A DNA stretch of 64,000 nt from Schistosoma haematobium (GCF_000699445.3 NC_067195.1:80594569-80658568); one strand, 5' to 3'. Numbered from the stretch's first letter, positions 10,955-22,446 are shown. Numbers and translations: made by a program. The notes: a model not told the origin generated them from the letters alone.

Positions 10955-11660
10955 GAAACCAAAAATTTGCAGTATATACTATACGGCTTCGAAACGTGGC
11001 CACTAAGAGTTGAAGAGACTCGTAAGTTACTAGTATTTGGTCACAGATGTGTTAGAAATATTGCTCGCATCTGCTAGGATCACCGGGTAATTAATAGTGA
11101 GGTTAGACGCAGGGTATTAGGGAATGATGGTAAATCAGTTGATAAGGTTATGAATTTTCATCGACTGAGATGTTTGGGCCACGTGTTGTATATACCTGAA
11201 CACCGAATAACACAACGCGTAATGCTGACTATTGTTGGAGACGGTTAGAAGAAGGTTAGGGGTAGCCTAACCAAAACATGGAATCAGTGCTCGAGGTCAC
11301 TAACTTGTAGTCCAAACCATGTTGGTAGATGCAGACTACTTGGTTGAGGTCCGAGTGACTATCGTAACCAATGGTTGGAGACTCTTGTTGGCATGGCTCA
11401 GAATAGATCACAATGGCGTAGGTGTATACACTCGCTTCATATCTTTCTTTCTACGAACTAATTCTTTCTTCCTGTACTATTTACTTATATGCAATCTTTC
11501 TTTTATATATTACCACCTCTGAATTAACTACTTTTATGAATCCGGTGTTCATCTTATTGTGCTAATCAGGTATGGCAACTTGGACCGATGCATATATGTA
11601 CCTGGTCATAAGTTGCATATATATAAACATATAAATGACTGAATGACAGTGAACTTCTAT
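10955..11660 (+). pseudogene. Second RTE family, RT C-terminus
   Basis: Translation of 10955-11430 gives a conserved non-LTR RT C-terminal region: LYGFETWPLRVEETRKLL, then FGHRCVRNIARIC, RRRVLGNDGKSVDKV and LGHVLYIPEHR, then a GRCRLLG..RNQWLETLVGMAQNR end. At least two in-frame stops interrupt it (Trp-to-stop TAG near 11070-11075 and again near 11248). The 3' UTR to about 11660 matches the piece at 52845-52940. This family differs from the SR2-like copies, which end in AQDRVGW and (GTAA)n. It is dead and 5' truncated; no EN or catalytic RT motif is left. Confidence 0.75.
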
Positions 11661-12049
11661 TGTTTAATCTGTCTTTGTTTTTATTTGAATAGATTATAAT
11701 CTTCTCTGAATAGTCTTTAGTGAAACATTTTTGTTAGTTATTCATTTATTTGTTTAATCAAATGCTTTGAGATTGCTTTTTCGTTTGTTTTTTTTATTGT
11801 CTAAATAATGTGAAGTATAATTTTGAAATAATGAATGGATTATGAATGAAAAGATGAGATTTGGTTGTCAATTATTGTGTAACAAAATTGAAACTAAACA
11901 AACAAACTCCGTAAGACTTAAAGACAAGGAACAGTTAGTTTTATGGTTTAAATGTCTGATCTATTGTATTTGAAGGTGAATAATATGTAAGTTAAAAGTT
12001 GTTTCTAGATTGTCTAGAATTTAGTTATTCTAACTGTATCAATTTGGAC
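11661..12049. other. AT-rich, nothing recognised
   Basis: No gene or recognised repeat is visible. Confidence 0.5.
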
Positions 12050-12345
12050 GACTCTCCCGGTCTCTCACATTGTACGACCATTTCATTTACCTAAATTAAT
12101 GGTTGCTCTGGTTGTCAGAAGGGGCATCAGCCTCGTGACTTCCGAAGGAACTCAGCTTTCACCATGAGGCATCATAACTCTTTTAAATAAAACCTTTTCA
12201 ACTGCCAGGACAGAGTTTAAATAGTTTGAATTATTTTTTGTGGTTTTTTTAGCGATTTGGTCTCTAGCCCCATGCCCAACCCTCCTCTTTTATCCGGGTT
12301 AGGGTCTGGAAGTTGCCCCAGAGGGGCTCCAGATGGAGTTAGTGA
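12050..12345 (-). repeat. GC-rich module, copy 1
   Basis: The block TAGCGATTTGG..CCCCATGCCCAACCCTCC..CCGGGTTAGGG recurs at 33675-33805 (same strand) and 50885-51008 (opposite). GC content is far above the surroundings. It may be a retroelement 5' UTR, but I cannot tie it to a coding region. Confidence 0.5.
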
Positions 12346-13463
12346 TTCTATATTGGTGATCTTCTCAATCATGTGTGACATAACTTTTATAAACATCAAG
12401 TACTAGATAAAACCCTTTGCTAAATTCATAATCAACATGTATCTTATATCCTATCCTAGCAGATGCTAACCGAATAAATATTCTATAATTCATTACACTC
12501 TTGATATTTTCAGTCACAAAAGTGTTCGGAACAAACAATTTGGAAAATCGGATTATACTCTATTCAGATACATTTAGGAAAATGAAATTTTGTGGAAATC
12601 TGTTCAATTGAAAATGAGTTACATTACAGAGTGACTTCAGATGGTCAACTATTGAAAATCATAGTAAATTGCGGAATTATTTACTTCAAGCTTAAAACGC
12701 ATCAACTGTGGTCCACCATGACCAAATCATTTGGAATGAGGATTGTAATTATTTTCAGAATGTATGCTATAAATTATTAGTTATCAAAATAAAAACATTC
12801 AAATCTCTTGGCTAGTGTGGTATTTTTGAACCATTGTGTTATAATGCATAATCCTCCTGTGTTTGGTCCTCAGAGCGATCTCTAATTCATATTTCTATGA
12901 TGCTTCTCTACATATGACAAAAGAATGTCTGGTCAAGGCAATTTCAATTTTTTTTAGCTTTACGAAATCAATACATGATAAGTTTGAAACTAACCGAGCC
13001 CTCAGTTAATCAATTATTGCTGAAGAGTGACAAAATTATAAGATATGCTTTATGTAATTAGGAACTAATCCTCTTTAGTTCCTTATTTAATAATTGGACA
13101 TAAGGATTACTTCGTTTGCATCATCAAATGATTGTAGCCAGACGACTATTGTAAACTAAGAAGTCCTGAACAGCTGTTTCATTCTCGTATATAACCACTT
13201 AGTTATTAACAATATACGACACTATCAAGGATAGTAATGGGGAATTACAGGTCTCATAAACAATGTTTCACCCATAGAACACTGTATTGACATCCAATAG
13301 TTTATATGTCTAATTATGATCAGTTTGTGACATTGCACAATCAGTTTTCCATGAGATGGGTTGGTTGAATAAACTGGTCACTAGTCACATCTTCTCACTA
13401 GAAACTTCTCAAATCATCACTCAAGATTAATCACAGTTAAACACCTCTTTATTTTATCATAAT
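12346..13463. other. AT-rich, nothing recognised
   Basis: About 1.1 kb without a recognisable element. Confidence 0.5.
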
Positions 13464-13835
13464 TAAATTTAAAGCGATTAGTCCCTTTGATAAATTTCAA
13501 TGGAACAATGAGAAGACGGAGTTGATCTGAAGAATCTGATGTATTTGCTCTATACATTTCGAACAATCTGGTCACATATATACATGTCAGAGCATTTTAT
13601 ATGAAAATTAGTAAAGATTAATTGAATGAAAGTTCAAGTAAAAAAGGTAACAAAGAAGAGAGAAACAATTCTACATCGTATAGAAAGAATGAGTAATTGT
13701 CGCGTTGTTCTAGGCCATAGAATGACTTAAGGATTACCAAGGTAAATTCAAGGTTACGACAAATTGTTTTTTGTACACATAAGAGGGGTTTAAATTTACG
13801 AACAGCTAAAGCTTTAATCCACTTGAGAATTATTG
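13464..13835 (-). mobile_element. Penelope-like element C-terminus and 3' region
   Basis: On the minus strand, about 13830-13740 translates to ALAVRKFKPLLCVQKTICRN. This matches AIAIHLEKPELCVQKRLVQ at the end of the PLE at 15096. The left part, with GATTAGTCCCTTTGATAAAT, matches 24260-24300, beside another PLE. Dead fragment. Confidence 0.6.
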
Positions 13836-13882
13836 AATTCTGTTTATTTTTCTAAACTCATTAGATACTAAGTAAAGATAGG

Positions 13883-14322
13883 TACTGTCTAGCAATGGAA
13901 TCCAGGACGCGTGTTTCGTCCTATTTGGGACTTGTCAGCTGGATGTACCTGCATCTCAGAGTTGATGTTCGCTCCAGGACTCGAACCCAGTACCATTCTT
14001 TTTAAACGCCATTGCGTTATTCACTAAGCTACTGAGTCCTGATAGTCACTTGTCTGTGCGATGGGGTGAAGTTTAAATTCACTAGGTGTTGTTTTACTTG
14101 TATTTTCCCATTGTTATTTAGGACTTCAATTGATCAGTCTAATGTTGGCGTATGTGCATCCTGCTGTGTGTATGCATTCAACTGCTAACCACTATTCATC
14201 TCTACTTAAAAAAGCTTTTGACTTATTGCTATATCAAGGCAATGAGCACAGGATACACATATGCCAACATGAGACTGATCAATTACAGTCCTAAATAACA
14301 ATGGAGAGATACAAGTATTAAA
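13883..14322. mobile_element. Family A SINE tandem and inverted cluster
   Basis: Minus-strand A unit (13883-14043; ribozyme core CTGACAAG, likely dead). On the minus strand it follows the tail of another minus-strand A unit (14075-14165), with a CTTCACCCCATCGCACAG linker between them. A plus-strand A tail (about 14205-14322) then faces away. The linker matches the plus-strand tandem at 47251-47400. Confidence 0.7.
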
Positions 14323-14424
14323 TAAGAAAGATTATCAGAATGGGTTTTGTGGAGAGTTTTTTAAAATTTCACAGGTTGAAATCATGAGTCAGTTGAAGCT
14401 AGACCACCATTGAAAACCCGGAAG

Positions 14425-14468
14425 CACTGGACGGCCGTTTCGTCCTGGTATGGGACTCCTCAGCAGTG
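14425..14468 (-). ncRNA. Hammerhead ribozyme (family B, left arm)
   Basis: Exact mirror of 14565-14608: CACTG-CTGAGGAGTCC..GGACGAAAC-GGCC-GTC-CAGTG. All catalytic core bases are present. Confidence 0.85.
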
Positions 14469-14564
14469 AGCATCCACCATCCCGCACCACGCGGGGCTCG
14501 AACCCAGGCGCGGAGCCAGTAGGTCCTGGGTTCGAGCCCCGCGTGGTGCGGGATGGTGGATGCT

Positions 14565-14608
14565 CACTGCTGAGGAGTCCCATACCAGGACGAAACGGCC
14601 GTCCAGTG
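14565..14608 (+). ncRNA. Hammerhead ribozyme (family B, right arm)
   Basis: Core CTGAGGA and GAAA; cleavage expected after GTC at 14601-14603. Stem I is CACTG/CAGTG, stem II GTCC/GGAC. Stem III is the 8-nt palindrome ACGGCCGT, too short for a good loop in one molecule but able to pair between two molecules. Confidence 0.85.
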
Positions 14609-14679
14609 CTTCCGGGTTTTCAATGGTGGTCTAGCTTCAACTGACTCATGATTTCAACCTGTGAAATTAAGAAAGATTA

Positions 14680-14829
14680 GTTCAGCTAAGAGTTCTTCCC
14701 TTTCCGGTGAAATCATTTTCAAAGCTGTACAATCGCAAATATATATACTTATTTCACAGGATGATAATAATACTGATGATAAACTTCTGTTAGACATCGT
14801 GACAGTAAAGGTATTAAAAAAATTTTAAA
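14680..14829. repeat. Target repeat M
   Basis: The target GATTAGTTCAGCTAAGAGTTCT.. continuing to TGTACAATCGC is repeated without the SINE dimer at 50814-50884, which therefore acts as a related empty site. Confidence 0.55.
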
Positions 14830-15095
14830 AAAATTTAAAACGAGGAAAGTTTAATAATCGTTTGATTGTTATTGGCTTAAGTATTCATCAAAAGATAGAT
14901 AGGGAAATTATCATTGGGAAAGGATGGCTCAGCATGATAAGATGTTGAAATTGAGAATAAATGAAATCAGAATGATCGTGGAAACAAAATAAACCAGTTG
15001 GGGGTAGAAGATTTAAAAGGAAGATGGAAAGTGAAGCAGATAGCTGTAAAGGAACAGGAGTATGAAAAAGAGAGAAAAATTTTAATACATTAAAA

Positions 15096-15787
15096 CTATT
15101 GTAGAAGAAGAGGTTGTACCAGTCTCTTTTGCACACACAATTCTGGTTTTTCCAGATGTATGGCTATTGCTTCGACAATGCAGAGAAGATGCAGTCTAAT
15201 TGTCTTAGAAAGACTTCTACTTAGATTGTAGATGATTCTGAACTTAGAGTCTGTCTTGATTGAGTGACCCATATCCACAAGATGTTCGATTATTGAATTT
15301 CTTATTGAGCCGTCGCCTCCTTTTTTAGCCACACCGGACAATATTCTTGAATTCTTTTGGATAAAGTACGCATCAAATGACCTATATACTTAGCTCCAAA
15401 TGAGCAGGTAAATTGGTAAATGCACATTGAGTTGGTCAGATGCAATAATTTATCTTTCAGATTATTGGTGAACAATGATCGGCTGGAAAATAATATTCGT
15501 AATGTTGCTGCAAAGAATTTTCTTTTTAAGGAATCAGAAATTCTCCTCTTTAAGACATATGTGGCTCTATCACCTTTGAAGTCAATGTTCATGTATAGAG
15601 TTTTCTTCTCTACTGTGATTAATTGTGTTTTTGACGTTTTTGGCTTGATATTCTTATCAATGAATATCGAAGGATACCCGTTTTTGATATGTATCTCCTT
15701 TAAAAGGCCCAATTCTTCATCTACAACCTCGGGGCTACACATTTTTAATGGGTGTATTCCGTTTATTAAAAGATACAAGTATGACAA
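15096..15787 (-). pseudogene. Penelope-like element: linker and GIY-YIG endonuclease
   Basis: Two overlapping minus-strand frames join into one PLE C-terminal protein with a frameshift near 15320. The upstream frame (161 aa) ends in the endonuclease start, CIYQFTCSFGAKYIG, which gives the two hallmark strands of GIY-YIG. The second frame (81 aa) continues with EHLVDMGHSIKTDSKFRIIYN and the conserved end KPELCVQKRLVQPLLL. In live PLEs this endonuclease nicks the target for reverse transcription. The RT palm is not present. 14830-15095 is the 3' untranslated part. Dead copy. Confidence 0.75.
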
Positions 15788-15799
15788 TACTTAGTGAAC

Positions 15800-16195
15800 C
15801 ATTAGATATTAAATGATATAAATGTTATTTTACTTTATTTTGTTCTTTTTTGTAGAGAAAAAGAAAACAAAAGATACATAGCAACTGACTCAAAACTAAT
15901 TTGACAGATAAACTCGTGATTAAAATTTATCATCATATCGATGATTCTCATTTCTCATTTCTCATGTTCTGACCGAAAAAAGTCCTTTTTGGTTCCCTTT
16001 CTCTTTTTTTTGGTGTTCCAAATCATAATTTATTAATCATAAATGTCACATTTTGTATAATTTAGGTACTATTTGTCATAATGGGCATTAAAACTACATC
16101 GATTAATTAAAAAGGTGAATATGAAAAATGTTATTCCTATATATATATATATATCGGTATGGGTTTGCTTTATTTGCAGCCTTAAATATAACTAT
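15800..16195. other. AT-rich, nothing recognised
   Basis: Short (TA)n near 16138-16154. No gene is visible. Confidence 0.5.
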
Positions 16196-16374
16196 CAGGA
16201 CTCAGTAGCTAAGTGGATAACGCTATGGCGTTTGAAGCGAACGGTACTGAGCTCGAGTCCCGGAGTGAACATCAACTCTGAGATGCAGGTACATCCAGCT
16301 GACGAGTCCCAAACAGGACGAGACGCGCGTCCTGGATTCCACTGCTAGCCACTATCCATCTTTGCTTATAATAA
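16196..16374 (+). mobile_element. Family A (Sm-alpha-like) hammerhead SINE
   Basis: Typical order: AGGACTCAGTAGCTAAGTGG (A-box-like), GAGCTCGAGTCCC (B-box-like), the ribozyme, then GCTAGCCACTATCCATC. It is one of the best A copies in the window. The tail beyond GCTTATAA is cut. Confidence 0.9.
16293..16337 (+). ncRNA. Hammerhead ribozyme (family A), core mutated
   Basis: Stem I ATCCAG/CTGGAT and stem II GTCC/GGAC pair perfectly. Stem III is the palindrome ACGCGCGT. The conserved GAAAC reads GAGAC, so activity is probably lost. Confidence 0.8.
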
Positions 16375-16420
16375 CTCATCTATTTATAGGAAAGAGTAAT
16401 GCAACATTGTTCACACTATT

Positions 16421-16908
16421 TGTTATAACTTGTAACCGCCGATTAGAGGGCAGCGAATTATCGATTGGATCAAAGACGCGTCAAACACGTGCGAACAGTC
16501 TAGCGTATTGATTGACCCTGCTTTTCGACTAGTCCAGCCAGTTAAGTCTAGAACACAAGTCTCAGCGATATGAATCTGTGATATGAATCACTATAATTCA
16601 AACATACTGAGTTTATATACCAATCAAACAGACCACTACGTATTAATAAAATATGAAATAACATTTGTACAAGAATTAGCCAGATGTGGCTGTGAATGAG
16701 GGAGGTAGTAATTAATATACTGGGTATAACTCAAGAATGGTAAAACGTATAATAATAGTTTATGGGTAAAAATAAAGCTTATAATAAGAGAAATATGAAT
16801 GTGCATAGTTTAGTTACATAATAATTATACAATAGAAATATACGTTTAGTATTGGTCTATAAATGGATCCCAAAAGTTACCATTCATTATTCTTGTCGGG
16901 ACATAACA
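16421..16908 (+). mobile_element. Solo LTR, family LTR-2
   Basis: Starts TGTTATAACTTG, ends GACATAACA, 488 bp, flanked by perfect 5-bp repeats CTATT (16416-16420 and 16909-16913). No internal retrotransposon genes are present. It sits directly next to repeat D. TG..CA ends with a 5-bp TSD are the hallmark of LTR retrotransposon integration. Confidence 0.85.
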
Positions 16909-16924
16909 CTATTCATAATATTAG

Positions 16925-17200
16925 TGTAGTGAATGAGAATACAATTGGGGATAATCGAATGTATTTGAACACAAATTTACAGAACATGTTGGTAAAATCT
17001 GAGAATCATACAGTAAATATTTCATTCGTGAAATGTCAATCAATTGTCTCAGACTTCATTGTTCTTTCATTTTCACATCAATCATTCTTTCTTCTGTTTC
17101 ACTTTTCATCAATCTTTTCAACTTTCTACCAGCAGGTATTTCATTTTCGATTGATGATATATACTACTTATACCTGTCGAAATCAATAGCATACACCACA
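16925..17200 (-). repeat. Repeat D, copy 2
   Basis: Reverse complement of the 9314 copy, from TGTAGTGAATGAG to ATACACCACA. The solo LTR on its left inserted 16 bp outside it. Confidence 0.65.
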
Positions 17201-17388
17201 CTAGTTTATTTTACCAAGTTATATATTTCATGGGCCTTTAAATATAGAATCAATTGAAATTAATCTCAATTACATAACAGTTTTATTCTAAATCAAGATA
17301 ATTCAACAATTTTCATTCACAAAATCACATGAGATTAAATCTAGAACCATTGGCTTTTGTAATAATATCAATCTACTGAAATCGATAA

Positions 17389-17525
17389 CTTACTTACTTA
17401 CTCCTGTTACTCCTCGTGGAGGAGAATAGGCCGCTCACCAGCATTCTCCATCCAACCCTGTCCTGGGCAATCCTTTCTAGCTCCTTCCAGATGTTGTTCA
17501 TCCTTTTCATATCTGCTTCTATGAC
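17389..17525 (-). mobile_element. RTE 3' end fragment
   Basis: Reversed (GTAA)n and the conserved C-terminal coding end (inverse of [11 protein letters not shown]), about 135 bp. Confidence 0.8.
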
Positions 17526-17944
17526 CTGCAGATTTAATAAGCTAGTTACTGACTGGAATTTCATTGTTATTATTTTCGTACTGATATCACTTGAAAAATC
17601 GATTACAAAATTTCAAGAGTGACTAGATTATGCTTCTATCTGTTTATATTCTAAAGAATCCAAAATGTCCAGTTATCCCTATATTTAGAAAGAAAATCTT
17701 CCTTCAATCAGTGATAGTCTGTGATAAAAATGATATACAGAATGAAATGAATATCTGTTCATTATTCACATCACAATAAGACTATGTTTTCTATCTACTT
17801 ACCCACTAGATAAAGTGTTTTGAACACTATTTCTAGTTCAATCACTAGTTCTTCAGTTCAAGCATCAATCAATTAATTAATTTTTATTTCGATAGCTGGA
17901 TTGTACCACTAATGGTTAAATAGATATAGTGGTTAGATTGGTGA
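17526..17944. other. AT-rich, nothing recognised
   Basis: No gene or recognised repeat. Confidence 0.5.
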
Positions 17945-18120
17945 TTCGGGCCCAGAATCACTAGACCACTGAGCCGGAGTTGTGGATGCGCACTGCTGAG
18001 GAGTCACACAATATGACGAACCGACCGTCCAGTGCTTTCAGGTTTCCCATGGTGTTCTAGCTTCAATTGACTCATGATCTCAACTACTGAAATTACTAAA
18101 ATCTCTACAAAACCCCTTTT
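17945..18120 (+). mobile_element. Family B SINE, decayed
   Basis: Ribozyme region GCACTGCTGAGGAGTCACAC..GACGAACCGACCGTCCAG, with GAAAC changed to GAACC, followed by the B tail CTACAAAACCCC. Confidence 0.75.
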
Positions 18121-18508
18121 AATACACAGAATCGTTAAAAAAGAAACCTATGCTATTAAATGAGGTTCACACTACATTAATCCAAATCAAACATTATGCT
18201 GAACAAACGTCACAGTGAAATAAAATCGATGTTTTACCAAAGAAAATATCACAATTAATATTACTTTGAATAATTTTCATACTGATTTGAAAAACAGAGT
18301 TAATTTTGAAAAAAATAATTCACGTTGAGCTGAAACATGATCTCGACTTTTCATTTCGTCCGAACGTTATCGCTGAAGCATAAAGGTTAAGTTTATTCTC
18401 TTAAAGTAATACCATCTATTATTATGTAAAGATGACAAATTGGTTGATAATTAGATGAATCGACCTCATCACTAATGCTCAGTTTTTAAGCCAATTTTGT
18501 CTTAAATT
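18121..18508. other. AT-rich, nothing recognised
   Basis: No gene or recognised repeat. Confidence 0.5.
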
Positions 18509-18862
18509 CACTTAGTATTGTTTGCTTAAATATTCCCATTGATGTTAAGAATTGCAATTGATCAGTCTCTCATTAGCATATGTGTATACTATGCGGAATA
18601 CGTTGATATTACCTTAATTCACAAGCACTATAGTCAAAGATGGATGGTGATTAGTAATAAAATACAGGACATGCATTTCGTCCTATTTGAGATCCATCAA
18701 TTGGATGTACATGCATCCCAGAGTTGAAGAGAACGGCACTGGGTTCGATTCCTGGAGTGAACATCAACTCTGGGATGCAGGCACATCGAATTGAAGAATT
18801 CTAAATAGGACAAAACGCACATCCTGGATTCCACTGCTAGCCAACATACATCTTTGCTTGTT
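18509..18862. mobile_element. Family A SINE head-to-head dimer
   Basis: A minus-strand A copy including its tail (18509-18735) meets a plus-strand A copy (18736-18862, GGGTTCGATTCCTGGAGTG to GCTTG). Both ribozyme cores are mutated. Confidence 0.75.
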
Positions 18863-19312
18863 TTATATTATTTATGATACTTATTTATATAATTATCTAT
18901 TTGTTTGTTTTTTTCAGCTATGACACTTTACAAGTATTAAGCACTGTAGCCTGACCCTCCAGTTGGTGAAGTCTCATTTTCACCACATAAATACTGATCG
19001 ATTTTAACTTCCATGGTGAATATCATATTTCAAGTTTTATTTAGTCTTTTCGAACATCTATCACAGATTTCTTAAGAACAGTATATCAAACCTCTTTTAG
19101 TTAATCATTGGCGTTGAAATAAAATCACTTATGTTAAGTAGTTGACTAACTTACCAGATTAACTTAAATTTCATCAACAAAGTATACCTGAAATCTTCAG
19201 AGAAGCGATGATCCCTGTAAGATTGGAACACTGGTCATCCAGCTTTACAGTCTTAGATATTATCACTGAATTATATTGGCAAGGGTTAACCTTTTGTAGG
19301 ATCCAGATATTT
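18863..19312. other. AT-rich, nothing recognised
   Basis: No gene or recognised repeat. Confidence 0.5.
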
Positions 19313-19360
19313 ACAACTGACTAATCAATGGGTAGTAATCAATGTCATGTCTATTTAAAT
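19313..19360 (-). mobile_element. Family C tail fragment, decayed
   Basis: CTGACTAATCAATGGGTAGTAATCAATGTCATG resembles the inverse of the C 3' tail seen at 4263 and 26008. Confidence 0.5.
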
Positions 19361-19504
19361 CTTAGTTCTGATCGAATACTGTAAAACGAATTATTCGTGC
19401 GTTAATTTTACTATTCTTACTTTCCATAAATATTATAGAAAGAATCCAATATATAAAATATCAACTATACGTAATAAGTACGGCTCAATTTTATTTTAGA
19501 TAAT

Positions 19505-19928
19505 TACAATTTCATTAGAGTGGAGGTTTATGGAAATTGTAGTGATTTTAATAGTTGAACTCATGAGTTAGTGTAAGCTAGACCGCTATTTAAAACCTGG
19601 AATCACTGGACGGCCGAGTCGTCCTAATATTGGACTCCAACCCAGAACTTTCAGTTTGGTGGGTGGACGATTAACCTCTAAACCACTGAGCCATGATCCA
19701 ACGGTGTTAGTGTCTAACTTCAATTGACCTATGATCTCGCACAACCATTCATCCATGGTGTGAGGTAGATACCTGTCTCTACTCAACACGGATTGGACTT
19801 CACTGATCACCGCTTCTCACTAGGATCATGAGTGTGCACTTCTGAGTAGTACCATCTTATGACAAAACGACTGTCCAGTGCTTCCAGGTTTTCAACAGTG
19901 GTCCAGCTTACATCGACTGAATCCTTCA
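19505..19928. mobile_element. Family B SINE head-to-head dimer, old
   Basis: A minus-strand B copy with its 5' module (about 19505-19830) faces a plus-strand ribozyme-tail piece (19835-19928; core CTGAGTAG and CAAAAC, degraded). Confidence 0.7.
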
Positions 19929-20639
19929 TTTTATTCCATAAAAAGAAACTCACTATATACATAAATAAGGAATTTTATCATAATTATTAAAATAAATTAT
20001 TCCTTTCCATCTCTATCTTCATCTTTTTGAGACAGTAATAAGGAGTTTTCTTTGTGTGTGTGCGCTTTTTTGCTTGAAAACAGAGTACGCACGTACACAC
20101 ACACACACACTTATACACACATATATTTCTAGTCCTAATAATACTTATGTAATGTAAATGTTGTATTGAAGGTATATCAATTTAAGTAATATTAGTAATA
20201 ATAATAATAATAATGATAATGGCAATTAACACTTTTATTTTCTAGAAGAAAATGTACAAAATAAACTCTCTTTCTGCGCTCATTCATTGAATTAGTATTC
20301 TGTAAATGTGCATGTGAATAAATGGAAGTGAATATATTAATGATGAAACTTTCGGCGCTTTGATTGTAAATTGAATATTGATATAAAGGAGAGAAATGAA
20401 GGTATCTATTCATATTCTACTGTGTTTTTTTTTGTCACAATTATATCATTAAGTAGTGTGTAATTATTTCTATAATAGGAAAAAAACTCTAGAGTTTCTT
20501 GAAACTCTAACAAGAAAACTAGTTACAATTTAGGTAAATTAATTTGAATGACCAAGGTTACAAAATATTAGGTATGTTTAAACTTAAACGGCTATTATCT
20601 AAATATTTGGTCAATGAAGTTATCTACTGTAGATTTGTC
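19929..20639. other. AT-rich with microsatellites
   Basis: (AC)n at about 20093-20112 and (AAT)n at about 20190-20212. No gene is visible. Confidence 0.6.
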
Positions 20640-20985
20640 TGTTATTTCCACGAAGCCATGACCAGTGGAGCTAATCCGTGTCGGATAGAGACAGGTATAT
20701 ACCTCAGTACAATGGAAGATGGTCGCACAATTTCGTGGATTGATTGAGGCTAGACATTAACACCATTGGATGCTGGCTCAGTGGTCCGGTAGGTTAAACG
20801 TTCGCGCGTGAGACCGAAGGCCTTGGGTTCAAATCGCGCAAGCAGGATCGTGGATGCGCACAGCTGAGGAGTCCCACAATAAGACGAAACGGCCGTCCAG
20901 TGCCTCCAGGTTTTCAATGGTGGTCTAACATTAATCGGTTCATGATCTCAATCAAAAACTTAACAATCTCCACAACCCCTAAACT
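20640..20985 (+). mobile_element. Family B SINE, subfamily b
   Basis: 5' module with GTGTCGGATAGAGACAGG, a tRNA-like head (GGCTCAGTGGTCCGG; B-box GGGTTCAAATC), a ribozyme (CACAGCTGAGGAG..GACGAAACGGCCGTCCAGTG) and the subfamily-b tail CTCCACAACCCCTAAACTG. Stem II is weakened by AAGAC. Confidence 0.85.
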
Positions 20986-21049
20986 GACTTATATAAATGT
21001 TTGATTAGAATTTGTAATCTACGACATTTATTTGCTTGAAGAAATACTT

Positions 21050-21175
21050 ATATCCCGCAAGTGGGATCGTAGAACTGCACTGTTGAGGAGTCCTATATTA
21101 GGATGAAACAGACGTCCAGTGCTTCCAGGTTTTCCATGGTGGTCTAACTGTAATTGACTAATGAATTTAACTATT
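21050..21175 (+). mobile_element. Family B SINE 3' part
   Basis: Ribozyme GCACTGTTGAGGAG..GGATGAAACAGACGTCCAGTG (core CTGAGGA changed to TTGAGGA) and partial tail. Confidence 0.75.
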
Positions 21176-21637
21176 AAAAAATATTCATTTTGTATACAAA
21201 AGTAACAGTTTAAAAAAAAAGTTGTTCCTGATATCATTCTCAGTCATTGATAAATTTCTACATTGCTTCATGAAATAGAATAGTAGAATTTGTTTGATTG
21301 GACAACTTTTTTGAAAATTTGCCATCGAATAGACATAGTTTAACAGGATTTTTATTATTTTTGTTAACGCTAGTGAGTGCAGTTAATCAATGTTTAATGG
21401 TAGATGTGAATTCTAAGCGAATTACCTCTACATAACAACTTATTTACAGGTTATGGTAAAATCTGACCATGTTTAAGAACGGAATTCTTGATATTGGCAA
21501 CGGAAGAATATAAATCCTTACCGATAGTATGTCACATCATACCCGCTGAACAAGTCAATGAATAACGGAACTAAGTGGCCGATTGGATAAATTGTTAGTG
21601 CTTGAAGTGAAAGATACCGATTTTGAGTCTTATTGTT
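21176..21637. other. AT-rich, nothing recognised
   Basis: 21540-21590 faintly resembles part of LTR-3 (GAATAACGGAACTAAGT). Nothing firm. Confidence 0.4.
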
Positions 21638-21855
21638 TTCACAGATTGAAATCATGAGTCAATTGAAGCTAGACCACCATGGAAAACCTCGAAGCATTGG
21701 ATGGCCGTTTCGTCCTAGTATAGGATTACTTATCAGTGCTCACTCACGATCCCGCCCGCGGAATTCGAACTCAGAACCTGTCAGTCTCCCACGCGAACGT
21801 TTAACCTAGTGGACCACTGAACTGGCCGGCATCCAACGGTGTTAATGTCTAACTG
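21638..21855 (-). mobile_element. Family B SINE
   Basis: Minus-strand copy from tail to tRNA-like head (inverse of GGCCGGCATCCAACGGTG). The ribozyme core is mutated (CTGATAAG). Confidence 0.8.
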
Positions 21856-22050
21856 AAAATGCATAATTGAAAAACAAGTCTGATTAACTCAATGTCATGT
21901 CACTCCAGTCATGATGATTTTCCTGAGACACTCTTGTGTACTTTTGTGTACTTTAAGGTGAGACAAGGATTATTCAGATAAGTAATTATCATTATTTCCG
22001 TTTTTCTTCCAAGTAAGTTTATATGTAACGTTGATATGACGAGGGATAAT

Positions 22051-22446
22051 TTAATTGAGTGAAAAAGGTCCTAATTTTGTAATTTTATTTTTGAAAATTT
22101 GAATGTCTTTGTTTTCGCACCAAAAGCGCTCTCTTCACCTTCATGTCGTATTTCCCACTTAGGAGAATCTTGAACGCTATTGGTCCATTGTGCCTTTTAA
22201 TATGTTGTTTTGTAATAATTCCCGAGGACGGTTTTGTGCTGTATATATAAGTTTTGATTTGTGTCTGTTGTTATCTCTCGTGTTTCTGGCTTTTTGTGGA
22301 ATATACTTCTCTGTTCGAACTTCGACTTCTCTCTCTCTATTTAGCGTGTCTGAGTCGCAACAGAATAGCTAGGATATTAGTCATTGATCACAGGTCTTTG
22401 TTCCGTTCGCAGACTAAATGAACTCGTAATCCCTTCAAACCTAGCA
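22051..22446 (+). mobile_element. LTR-1 copy, 5' truncated
   Basis: Matches the inverse of 23780-24202 over about 390 bp and ends AAACCTAGCA (family end CCTAACA). The TGTTGGGGACG start is missing. It carries GTATATATAAG, a possible TATA box. Confidence 0.7.

Larger units (their letters stand above)
14335..14667. mobile_element. Perfect inverted dimer of family B SINE
   Basis: Two B copies meet head to head. Arms 14365-14508 and 14525-14668 appear 100% complementary over 144 bp, with a 16-nt spacer. The unit is flanked by a perfect 12-bp repeat, TAAGAAAGATTA, at 14323-14334 and 14668-14679, so both copies integrated together. The left arm has about 30 nt more of the tail (GGGTTTTGTGGAG) than the right. 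Perfect symmetry means a very young insertion, gene conversion, or an assembly artefact. Mirror-image open frames on the two strands here are a by-product of the palindrome. Confidence 0.9.

Noticed and set aside
12592..12780. 62-aa open frame as a host exon
   Set aside because: No conserved motif, splice-site pattern or compositional change; consistent with chance in AT-rich DNA.
14389..14644. Identical 64-aa open frames on both strands
   Set aside because: They are a by-product of the SINE palindrome; the frame runs through a tRNA-like head and ribozyme.
16293..16337. Active family A ribozyme
   Set aside because: The fold is perfect, but the catalytic GAAAC is GAGAC. Kept as a ribozyme fold, not as active.
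20093..20112. (AC)n and other microsatellites as functional sites
   Set aside because: Ordinary low-complexity sequence; only noted.
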